Source: a virus. From it: 51,293 bases of DNA. The notes beneath the pieces are model-generated. The model saw only the letters and a program-made list of their open reading frames with translations, searched no databases and was not told where the DNA came from. A program made the position numbers and the translations under genes. The stretch spans positions 1-51,293 of IMG/VR virus record IMGVR_UViG_3300035725_000004; one strand, 5' to 3'. Position 1 is the first letter of the stretch. Every line of letters starts with the position of its first letter. Shown in pieces: positions 6,764 to 13,587 of the stretch.

Positions 6764-7804
6764 ATGGAAGAATTTAAACGAAAGCTAGCATCCATACGAA
6801 AGATATCTGATGTATTACCTATTGAAGGCGCTGATAACATAGAGCTTGTCAAAGTAGATGGATGGCAGTGCGTCACAAAGAAAGGTGAGTTCAAAGTCGA
6901 TGACCCATGTGTTTACTTCGAGATAGATTCATTCCTTCCGATTAGGCCTGAGTTCGAATTCTTGAGAAAATCATCTTATAAGAAGATGGGCGATAAGGAA
7001 GGATTTAGGCTTAAGACGATTAGATTAAGGGGGCAGATATCTCAGGGCTTGGCATTGCAAATTCGATCTGTTTTTCCAGATGCAATTCCTTCATGGACTA
7101 CTATTATGCTACGTTATAAAGAAGGAGATGTTACAGAGGTTCTAGGTGTCATTAAATACGATCCACCTATTCCTGCTCAGCTTGCAGGCATATGCAAAGG
7201 CAATTTCCCATCATTTATACGCAAGACAGACCAAGAGCGCGTTCAGAACATATGGGATAAGATTAAGGATTCTAAAGAATCATTTGAGGTCGCAGTAAAG
7301 CTTGATGGCACTAGCTGTACGTATTACCTTAATGATGGAGTATTTGGCGTATGCTCTAGGAATCTTGAGCTTATCGAGACAGAAGGTAATACTCTTTGGA
7401 GATTGGCTAGAGAGCTTAGGATTGAAGAGATTTTACGTAAATATAGTTAACATGGATTTTCATTGGCATTACAAGGAGAGGTTATAGGAGAAGGAATTCA
7501 AGTAAATCCTGAATGTATAAAGGGACAAAAATTTTACTTATTTGACATATGGGATATCCATGAAAATAAATATTTAAGTCCTGGAGCAAGAATTAAACTT
7601 TCGAATGCATTCGATTTATTACATGTCCCAGTTTTATATGATGACCTTACATTGGAAAACTTTAATTGCCTTGATGATTTACTTATCTTTGCAAACGGAA
7701 AATCCTTAAGATCTGAAATAAGAGAAGGCCTTGTATTTAAGTCAAACGACTCTGATTTGACGTTCAAGGTTATTTCGAATGAATATTTATTGAGGGAGAA
7801 ATAG
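6764..7804 (+). pseudogene. RNA ligase (DraRnl/DRB0094-type), interrupted by in-frame TAA
   Basis: One continuous reading frame of 347 codons, broken only by TAA at 7448-7450. The first part (228 residues) has the N-terminal OB-like domain of the DRB0094 RNA ligase family and nucleotidyl-transferase motif I KLDGTS, with catalytic Lys179 and the following FGVCSRN. The part after the stop (7451-7804) carries motif IIIa (QGEVIGEGIQ), motif IV (EGLVFKS) and motif V (FKVISNEYL). Full length without the stop would be 346 residues, close to the roughly 340 of the family. These enzymes seal RNA nicks using ATP and an enzyme-AMP intermediate. Either it is recently inactivated, or two polypeptides are made (TTG at 7463 could restart), or the stop is read through. 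Confidence 0.85.
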
Positions 7805-7807
7805 AAA

Positions 7808-7981
7808 GTGAAAGAACAAACTCCGTGCATATATTGTGGAAGCATTCCTTTATGCCCATATTGTAGCGGAACTGGAATTGATGACGGTCAGCCATGCTAT
7901 GATTGTGAGAAGGATTGGGAATGTGGATGTAAATGTACATGTATGGATGGTTCCGGTGAACCATGTGAAGTTTGTGATTGA
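7808..7981 (+). CDS. Cys-rich peptide, zinc-ribbon/DnaJ-like, 57 residues
   Basis: The likely start is GTG at 7808. No strong ribosome-binding site is visible, which lowers confidence in the start. Twelve of 57 residues are Cys, arranged as CIYCG, CPYCSGTG (like the DnaJ CxxCxGxG zinc knuckle), CYDC, then CGCKCTC and CEVC. It would bind two or more zinc ions. Context: directly after the RNA ligase. Function unknown. Confidence 0.6.
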   Translation: MKEQTPCIYCGSIPLCPYCSGTGIDDGQPCYDCEKDWECGCKCTCMDGSGEPCEVCD

Positions 7982-8003
7982 AAAGTAGAAAGGAGAAAGG
8001 ATA

Positions 8004-8276
8004 ATGGATGCTGATTTATCAGAAGAATCTCTTGAAAAGTCGATAGAAATGATGAGAAGTATTATAAATGAAAAAGGAGACACTCCTATTAAATTAACGC
8101 CCCGTCCTAGAATCTTTACAGATGGCGATATGGAGTTAGTTAAAAAAATCTCAGAACGTGAAAATATTAATATGTTAGATTATTTAGAAAAAATGATACA
8201 TCCTGAATGTAAGATAATTGTTAGCCATAAATGGGGAATTATTTTGAATAAATTAGAAAAGGAGAGTAATAAATGA
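8004..8276 (+). CDS. Hypothetical protein, 90 residues
   Basis: Has a GAGAAAGG ribosome-binding site. The N-terminal helix is acidic, followed by LTPRPRIFTDGDMELVKKIS and a hydrophobic-mixed C-terminus. No family recognised. The stop overlaps the next start. Confidence 0.65.
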   Translation: MDADLSEESLEKSIEMMRSIINEKGDTPIKLTPRPRIFTDGDMELVKKISERENINMLDYLEKMIHPECKIIVSHKWGIILNKLEKESNK

Positions 8277-8422
8277 AAATATCTATGGCCCCTACGATTG
8301 GATGCTGGATAGCGTTAGGTATAGCGTGGCATCTAGACTCTGGCTTCTGGAACATATTCTTTGATACACTACTAGGGTGGATATACATTGGATTTAAGCT
8401 TGCACAATATATTTGGCCATAG
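8273..8422 (+). CDS. Trp-rich small membrane peptide, 49 residues
   Basis: ATGA overlap with the previous gene and AAAGGAGAG upstream. Five Trp among 49 residues. Two hydrophobic segments (GCWIALGIAWHL and IFFDTLLGWIYIGFKL) could form a hairpin in the membrane. A two-helix membrane peptide could be a holin candidate, but there is no endolysin beside it. Ends with TAG. Confidence 0.6.
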   Translation: MKISMAPTIGCWIALGIAWHLDSGFWNIFFDTLLGWIYIGFKLAQYIWP

Positions 8423-8431
8423 GAATGTAAA

Positions 8432-8689
8432 TTGAAAATAAACAATTTGATGAAAGTCTTAGAAAGGGTTAAAGACATAAGAGGCGATATTAATCTTTAT
8501 GATATTAGTGAATATCGTGGTAAGATATATCTTTCCTTTCACTGTGATTTCCATCCATATCAATTGACATATCTCATAGAATGTGCTGAGGAAGCAGGCA
8601 ATAAGAAATTAATGTCAATCTATGAGTTATCAGTCGAGAATGATGAGAAACTAATTAAAGGCCATTGCGGTTTTTATATAGATGAATAG
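8432..8689 (+). CDS. Hypothetical protein, 85 residues
   Basis: TTG at 8432 has AGGAATG upstream. ATG at 8450 is the alternative. The protein has beta strands (YRGKIYLSFHCDFHPYQL) flanked by helices. It is the last plus-strand gene of the small-gene operon, and its 3' end overlaps the convergent gene by 16 bases. Unrecognised. Confidence 0.65.
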   Translation: MKINNLMKVLERVKDIRGDINLYDISEYRGKIYLSFHCDFHPYQLTYLIECAEEAGNKKLMSIYELSVENDEKLIKGHCGFYIDE

Positions 8690-8952
8690 GGCTTATCATG
8701 TAGTTTAATATTAATAAGCTCAAACCTATTACCATCCTCATATTCTTTATTGTAACATGGAAAATCTATGTCATCATCCGTATAAAATAAATCATACCTG
8801 TTGCAATCACAACCAAAATTACCATCAGTCCATATAAACTCTACCACCTCGAATTCCTCTTCTTCAGAATCCTTCTCTATTGAGAAGTCATAGAGAACTT
8901 CTTTCTGTTCGTCAGTCTTTCTGTCTTTTAAGGTTACTAGGAATTTGCCCAT
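8674..8952 (-). CDS. Hypothetical acidic protein, 92 residues
   Basis: Minus strand, convergent with the preceding operon. Very acidic (KDSEEEEFEVVEF and YTDDDID), beta-rich, with GCDC. Acidic small phage proteins can mimic DNA or inhibit host factors, but nothing specific supports that here. Three bases separate it from the upstream gene, so the two are co-transcribed. Confidence 0.65.
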   Translation of the reverse strand: MGKFLVTLKDRKTDEQKEVLYDFSIEKDSEEEEFEVVEFIWTDGNFGCDCNRYDLFYTDDDIDFPCYNKEYEDGNRFELINIKLHDKPYSSI

Positions 8953-8955
8953 ATA

Positions 8956-9261
8956 CTACCAATCATCCTTATTAAAATCCGGATCATTTTCAAAATATTT
9001 CATAGCTTCTTCGCATAGAGCCATTCCCATTAATTGATTGCTGTGAGGATACCAATCTCCATTCCATGCATCATAGCATTCTGCAGCTACTGCTCTCCAA
9101 GTATAACCAGATGTCCTTAATTCCTTTACAAATTTGGCTTTTTCTTTTGTCATTAATTTTTTTACGTTAACTTCAAATTCATCACTTACTTCTTTAGCCC
9201 TATCGCAAAGAGCTTTCATATTATCTTCATTTAAGATAGTTAGTCCTGGGTATTCTTCCAT
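8956..9261 (-). CDS. Hypothetical protein with Trp-rich centre, 101 residues
   Basis: Helical N-terminal two thirds, then SGYTWRAVAAECYDAWNGDW, a Trp/Cys-containing segment that resembles a helix-turn-helix region. SNQLMGMALCEEAMKYF follows. Family not recognised with certainty. It is preceded on its strand by an AT-rich leader containing alternative hairpins (9291-9337). Confidence 0.65.
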   Translation of the reverse strand: MEEYPGLTILNEDNMKALCDRAKEVSDEFEVNVKKLMTKEKAKFVKELRTSGYTWRAVAAECYDAWNGDWYPHSNQLMGMALCEEAMKYFENDPDFNKDDW

Positions 9262-9290
9262 AATTAATCCTTAATTAAATAAAACATAAT

Positions 9291-9337
9291 CCATTTTAAC
9301 ACAGTCAAAATGGACTATGGGTTTTTATAGTCCATTT
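9291..9337 (-). promoter_or_regulatory. Overlapping alternative hairpins (attenuator/terminator-like)
   Basis: A perfect 11-bp stem (9308-9318 with 9327-9337) has an 8-base loop and overlaps the stop of the outer-membrane protein gene. A second stem, CCATTTT/AAAATGG (9291-9297 with 9307-9313), shares the central strand, so the two are mutually exclusive. The element lies between the outer-membrane protein gene and the two genes downstream on the minus strand. It could set read-through, although no long T-run follows. Confidence 0.5.
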
Positions 9338-10097
9338 AGAATGGTACAAAAAATCCTACGCTATATGAAATGCTATCCTTTAGCTTTGCATGCTCATTTA
9401 ATCTCTGGCCAGAATCTCTATCTTTACCACGGATTTTGATTTTATGAGTATTTTCCCATGATGCTAAAGCTCTGACTCCAAAATTGTGTTCCGTAACATA
9501 CTGGAACCCAGATCTAAACCTTAAAGTAAATACACGGTCCTTATATCGACTTCTGCTATGAGAAAATCTTTGGACAGGAATATTGGTATCATCAGATAAA
9601 ACAATGTTCTTTTCTCCTATCTCAAAGAAATCACATGTTGTTTTGCTTCGCATATATGCAAGACCTGCCGAACCTATGAGCTGAAAGCTTTTTGCGCTAT
9701 TTAATGGAATTGATGTCATTAGATTAATATTTGAGCCAGATATTTTAGAACTAGCATTAAAAAAGTTATCAATCCTATCCAAACCATTAACTGAATCCAA
9801 TAAGCGAGAGCCGAATAGGTATAGGCCATTATTTCCATAGCTTGAATTAACCTTAGTGTCAGAAGACTCATATCCTGCCTCAAGGCCGAAGTATTCATTT
9901 AGTTTGCATCCGACAAAAGCATTCAATGATGTATAAAATGGGTCTTTGAAGACTTTATTTCCGAAATGTCTTTTGAACTCCATTCTGCGAATCTTGGGCT
10001 CTATACCAGCATAACCTTCGATATTATAAGCTCCTTCTAAAGCTTGGCAGCCTCCAGATATTAAAATCAACGAAAGAATGGTCTTTAATTTTGACAT
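9336..10097 (-). CDS. Outer-membrane beta-barrel protein 1
   Basis: A 253-residue protein with a signal peptide (MSKLKTILSLILISGGCQA, cleavage near residue 19). It has many alternating-hydrophobic strands such as FYTSLNAFVGCKLNEYFGLE, and a C-terminal strand ending in Phe (SVGFFVPF), the usual barrel-assembly signal. It would sit in the host outer membrane. The strand pattern, including a KxFG motif followed by a barrel strand with LNEYFGLEAG, parallels the second phage barrel at 44198 (KLTDNFAIELG), so they look like diverged paralogues. Ribosome-binding site AAGGAGG. A lysogenic-conversion or superinfection-exclusion role, like lambda Lom, is inference. Confidence 0.8.
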   Translation of the reverse strand: MSKLKTILSLILISGGCQALEGAYNIEGYAGIEPKIRRMEFKRHFGNKVFKDPFYTSLNAFVGCKLNEYFGLEAGYESSDTKVNSSYGNNGLYLFGSRLLDSVNGLDRIDNFFNASSKISGSNINLMTSIPLNSAKSFQLIGSAGLAYMRSKTTCDFFEIGEKNIVLSDDTNIPVQRFSHSRSRYKDRVFTLRFRSGFQYVTEHNFGVRALASWENTHKIKIRGKDRDSGQRLNEHAKLKDSISYSVGFFVPF

Positions 10098-10203
10098 TTT
10101 GTCCTCCTTGTTTACTTAGGCTTCTAAATTCTTGCAGTATAATTTATTTTTTGTATTTTGCATATAAAAATATAGCTTCAATAATGTATTGTAATATGTC
10201 TTA

Positions 10204-10256
10204 TGATATGTATACAAAAATCGATTTTGTATACATGTTGTGTTTGATATGTATAC
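10204..10256. repeat. Palindrome plus direct repeat, operator-like
   Basis: ATGTATACAAAA at 10208-10219 is the exact inverted partner of 10225-10236 around a 5-base centre. The 12-mer TGATATGTATAC occurs at 10204-10215 and again at 10245-10256, a 41-bp period (close to four helical turns). A dimeric regulator binding site controlling the divergent genes is the simplest reading. Confidence 0.7.
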
Positions 10257-10289
10257 TTTATCGACATATTAATGTGTTACTATTATATT

Positions 10290-10352
10290 GTGCCCTGGGT
10301 TTATTTTACACTTTCGATATCTAGCCAAGCGTTAAGAAACATTCCGGGGCAC
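10290..10352. repeat. Long-range inverted repeat
   Basis: GTGCCCTGG (10290-10298) pairs with CCGGGGCAC (10344-10352), nine pairs with one G-T wobble, enclosing 45 bases. A perfect palindrome GATTATAATC follows at 10353-10362. It could be a structured RNA or a protein site. Confidence 0.55.
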
Positions 10353-10522
10353 GATTATAATCAAATGGCAATCAAATAAGATATTAATTAAAAATCAATA
10401 ACATGGACTATCTATGTTAAATTTTATCATGATTCAATCAAGAAACTTTACAATGACCATAATCCATCCTAAAATATAAATTCGAGCTATATAGGCAGGA
10501 TTACTTACGATGATCCACTCCG

Positions 10523-10566
10523 GGGGCGCGCCTGTCCACCCGATTAAGAGTCATTGAACGGGCCCC
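10523..10566. other. GC-rich hairpin block, candidate packaging site
   Basis: GGGGCGC (10523-10529) pairs with GGGCCCC (10560-10566) in six of seven positions. The block includes the palindrome GGCGCGCC and an inner CCCG/CGGG pair. It is a strongly GC-rich island in AT-rich DNA about 170 bp before terL, where cos or pac sites often lie. On the minus strand the loop reads CTCTTAA, like a lysine-tRNA anticodon loop, which may be chance. Confidence 0.4.
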
Positions 10567-10677
10567 TACTAATCATAATAGGTGAGCTCCTTTCTCATTG
10601 CATGATTAGAATGGTCGCATTAACCAAAAGAAATGTATCAGTTGTCGATATAGCATTTATTATAGGGAATAAAAACA

Positions 10678-10715
10678 GCCCTCGGTGGTGCGCATTATAA
10701 AGAGGCGGTGAGGGC
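10678..10715 (+). promoter_or_regulatory. Hairpin in the terL leader
   Basis: GCCCTC (10678-10683) pairs with GAGGGC (10710-10715), with an inner CGC/GCG. The purine-rich segment GAGGCGGTGAGGG inside it is the only Shine-Dalgarno-like sequence before terL and would be partly hidden by the stem. It may act as a weak terminator for leftward or upstream transcription, or as a translational control. Confidence 0.4.
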
Positions 10716-10738
10716 CTGGGTAATATATTATACAACTT

Positions 10739-12361
10739 ATGAATTATGAAGAAAAGGACTTCTTAACCGAAATATTATCTCGTGCTGATGCCGAGACCTC
10801 TCTTTATGCATTCACGCAACAAGCCTGGCCTGAGATAGAAGGTGAATTTAAATTTGTACCATCTTGGTATCTTAAGGATATGTGTGAGCATTTGGAGGCA
10901 TTATATAGGGGCGATATAAAGGACCTTATTATTGCCATTCCACCTAGAACCACTAAATCCACGATATGCTCTGTTATGTTCCCATCTTGGTCGTGGCTTA
11001 AATCGCCAGGGGAGAGATTCCTATGCTTTTCTCACTCTGAAGACTTAGCAATAGAGCAAGCCATTAGGCATAGGGATGTTATATGCTCCGAATGGTATAA
11101 GCTTCGATGGGGCGATAGATATGACCTTAAGAGCGATCAGAATCAAAAAACTAAGTTCTCAAATGATAAGGGCGGTTATCGAATATCAAAAGGCGTCAAT
11201 AGTAAGGCTACTGGCCGCGGAGCAACCATTCTTATTGCTGACGATATGAATAATGCCAGGGAATCCGATGTGGAGCGTGAAAATACTAATCTAATATGGA
11301 GCACGTCTCTCTCAAGTCGTATGAATGATGCCAGTAGAGATAGAAGGCTTGTTACTGCACAAAGAACTGGCCCAAATGATTTAATAGACTTCTTGCTCAA
11401 TGGGAAAGGGGCAAAGAATTGGGTCTATATGATGCTACCCATGGAGTTTGAGCAAAAAAGACGCTGCGAGACAATAATATTGCCATCAACAGCTCCAAAC
11501 AAATGGAAAGACCCAAGGAAAGAAGAGGGTGAAGTCCTTTGCCCTATAAGATTCAATAAGACTGCACTTGACAGATTAAAGGAAGGCTTCAAGTCCGAGT
11601 ACCTTATTGCTACTCAGCTTCAATTGAATCCAACTATTCCGGATGGTGGATTATTCAAGAAATCTCATTTCAATTGGTGGAAGCAGGAGAAACCGCCAAA
11701 AGTTGTCAAGATTATTGCTTCTTTTGACACAGCATTTAAAAAAGACGGTTCAGAAGACCAAAATAAGAGTCGATCATATTCTGTATGTACAATGTGGGGT
11801 GTTTTTAGGGATGATTTTGGAATATCAAATATAATACTATTGAATATGTGGCGTGATAGAGTTGAATATCCAGAATTAAGGAAGGCTGCTCAGATAATAG
11901 CAAAGAATTATAAATACAATGGAACAGATACTGAAATCATTCCAAATAAATTTGTCCCTGATGTAATATTAATTGAATCTAAGGCAACTGGAGACCCATT
12001 GAGGCAAGATCTTAAGCGCGCAGGGGTAAGCACAGTTGGATTCGATCCATCTCCATATGGTGGAAAATTAAGACGCGCCAGCTTAATTACACATCTTGTA
12101 GAGGCAGGGAGAGTGTGGGTGCCTGCCTCTGGCCCTAATTATACTAAACTTTTGCCATTTGCCAAGAAATTTGTAGATGCATGCGCTGCATTCCCTCAAG
12201 ACCCAGCTTCTAAAGATATTGTAGATACATTCTCTCAGGTTCTATTGAAGGAGATTAAGAATCAAGAGCTTCAACATCCTTCAGACCCCATCGAAAAGAA
12301 GGCTAAGCGAAGGAAAAGCCGAAAGGATGAAAACATATATGGTGTGGATAAATTCAGTTAA
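10739..12361 (+). CDS. terL: Terminase large subunit
   Basis: A 540-residue DNA-packaging motor and headful/cos nuclease that acts at the portal. The ATPase domain has Walker A IPPRTTKST (67-75) and Walker B ATILIADD (162-169). The RNase H-like nuclease domain shows SFDTAF (Asp330), ILIESKATG (Glu413) and a C-terminal KDIVD (Asp493, Asp496). The length is normal. No small terminase gene precedes it: instead there is the 641-bp control region. The only good start is ATG 10739, with a weak ribosome-binding site. Directly downstream is tRNA-Asn, followed by unrelated cargo before the portal. Confidence 0.97.
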   Translation: MNYEEKDFLTEILSRADAETSLYAFTQQAWPEIEGEFKFVPSWYLKDMCEHLEALYRGDIKDLIIAIPPRTTKSTICSVMFPSWSWLKSPGERFLCFSHSEDLAIEQAIRHRDVICSEWYKLRWGDRYDLKSDQNQKTKFSNDKGGYRISKGVNSKATGRGATILIADDMNNARESDVERENTNLIWSTSLSSRMNDASRDRRLVTAQRTGPNDLIDFLLNGKGAKNWVYMMLPMEFEQKRRCETIILPSTAPNKWKDPRKEEGEVLCPIRFNKTALDRLKEGFKSEYLIATQLQLNPTIPDGGLFKKSHFNWWKQEKPPKVVKIIASFDTAFKKDGSEDQNKSRSYSVCTMWGVFRDDFGISNIILLNMWRDRVEYPELRKAAQIIAKNYKYNGTDTEIIPNKFVPDVILIESKATGDPLRQDLKRAGVSTVGFDPSPYGGKLRRASLITHLVEAGRVWVPASGPNYTKLLPFAKKFVDACAAFPQDPASKDIVDTFSQVLLKEIKNQELQHPSDPIEKKAKRRKSRKDENIYGVDKFS

Positions 12362-12384
12362 TGATATATTTAACATTCGAGCAT

Positions 12385-12460
<76 letters not shown>

Positions 12461-12664
12461 TTATTCTTTTGGAATTGCTTCATCTTCAAGCTTATAGTTA
12501 AGCCATACGTAATCCATATAAAAATCTCTTATACATGGATTAAGTGTAGACATCTTTGGATGGTAGAGGTCCATAAGTTCTTCCCTTGTATATTTATAAT
12601 GATATTTTTTATCGCATATATGACAATTTATAATTGTAGGTTTTCTATCAGGGTTACTCTTCAT
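12461..12664 (-). CDS. Small Cys-containing protein, 67 residues
   Basis: Minus strand, ending exactly beside the tRNA's CCA. It contains CHICDKKYHYKY (a zinc-finger-like CxxC followed by His) and a further HPKMSTLNPC. AAAGGAT lies ten bases before the ATG on its strand. It runs against the flanking late genes, so it is probably an independently expressed cargo gene. Function unknown. Confidence 0.65.
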   Translation of the reverse strand: MKSNPDRKPTIINCHICDKKYHYKYTREELMDLYHPKMSTLNPCIRDFYMDYVWLNYKLEDEAIPKE

Positions 12665-12786
12665 AGTAATTAAATCCTTTTATTTAAAAATCACGTTAAT
12701 TAAGGTTGATGGTTTTCTTTTATTAATAATAAATAGAATGTGATACCATCAAATTGCGAAACTAATATACAACATGGAGGAATAAT

Positions 12787-13431
12787 ATGCAATCACCAGA
12801 TGATGAACCACGATCTTTTGGAAGCCCGGTTTCTGTAAATGGTTCACCAAAATCAACAAAATCAACTTCGAGCGATGAAGGAGAATTGGTATCATCACCA
12901 GCTCTTCCGCTTTCACCTGCTCCCTCTAATGGAGGTTATTCTGTTTTATTAGGGCAAAGATTAGAAGAAGTAATATTAGAGCCAGACTATGTAGATGTAA
13001 AGGCTAGAAAAGATAGGATATCTATAGATTCAGAAGCATCTGGGAAAAGCGAAAGCAGCGATGATTTTCCATTAGCTCCTCATGTTGAGCATAAAGATAG
13101 ATTGGAGGCAGTGAATATTATAATTCCGCCCTCTGTAGTATTAGATGCTGAATCAAGTTCATCTGTTACAGCTCAAATAGTTGGAGATATGTCTAGGTCT
13201 AATGCATCTTTGGGAAGGCAATTAGAAGAAAGAGAGATTAAAGCCAGACAGGATGCCTTAGCAATGATAGAGCTCCAAGAACAATGTCGAACATTGACTT
13301 TGCAATTACAAACACTTCAGCAACAAAGACAAGCAGAAATTCGTGAAGCTGCAAGAATAGCAGAAGAAAGAAGAGCTGCAGTAGCTAGGCAAAAAGCATT
13401 ACAAGTACAAGTTGAAAGAACTGGATATTAG
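12787..13431 (+). CDS. Ser/Pro-rich disordered protein with C-terminal coiled coil (cargo)
   Basis: 214 residues. Residues 1-50 are a low-complexity Ser/Pro/Asp region (SPALPLSPAPSNGG). The middle is acidic and Ser-rich, and about 135-210 is a Gln/Glu/Arg coiled coil (LQTLQQQRQAEIREAARIAE). It has no signal peptide or phage structural motif. The composition is more like a eukaryote-targeted or effector-type protein than a virion protein. It lies between terL and portal with its own AT-rich leader and GGAGG site, so it looks like inserted cargo. An alternative is a fast-evolving scaffold-like or decoration protein. Function unproven. Confidence 0.7.
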   Translation: MQSPDDEPRSFGSPVSVNGSPKSTKSTSSDEGELVSSPALPLSPAPSNGGYSVLLGQRLEEVILEPDYVDVKARKDRISIDSEASGKSESSDDFPLAPHVEHKDRLEAVNIIIPPSVVLDAESSSSVTAQIVGDMSRSNASLGRQLEEREIKARQDALAMIELQEQCRTLTLQLQTLQQQRQAEIREAARIAEERRAAVARQKALQVQVERTGY

Positions 13432-13587
13432 CTGACATATCACCTTATCTCCATAGATATGATTGATTTAAACAAAAACTTGCTTTCTTCAAAAAACTAA
13501 CTTACACTGCTTTTAAGCTATCTTTTCTTCTAGCCAAAGGTTTTCTATCGTTTAATGGTTTTAAAACTTTCTAGGATGAAATTTTAG

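Larger units (their letters stand above)
10098..10738. other. 641-bp non-coding control region
   Basis: No convincing gene is present (only a 15-codon ORF at about 10510 with AGGA upstream). The left third is AT-rich and carries a large palindrome and a 12-bp direct repeat. The middle has a long-range inverted repeat, and around 10520-10570 comes a GC-rich block quite unlike its surroundings. A GCCCTC/GAGGGC hairpin lies just before terL. It separates the divergent outer-membrane protein gene and terL, and is the most probable place for late-gene control and DNA packaging signals. Confidence 0.75.

Noticed and set aside
7448-7450. Stop-codon recoding of TAA
   Set aside because: Most other genes here end in TAA and overlap properly, so a genome-wide recoding is excluded. 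Only a local mutation or read-through is possible.
9336-10097. Lipoprotein signal (ISGGC) in the first barrel protein
   Set aside because: The residue three before the Cys is Ser and not a Leu-type residue, and the CQA site fits ordinary signal peptidase better.
10091-10324. Plus-strand 77-codon ORF in the control region
   Set aside because: It runs across the large palindrome, has no ribosome-binding site, and its Cys/Tyr/Ile-rich product reflects AT-rich non-coding DNA.
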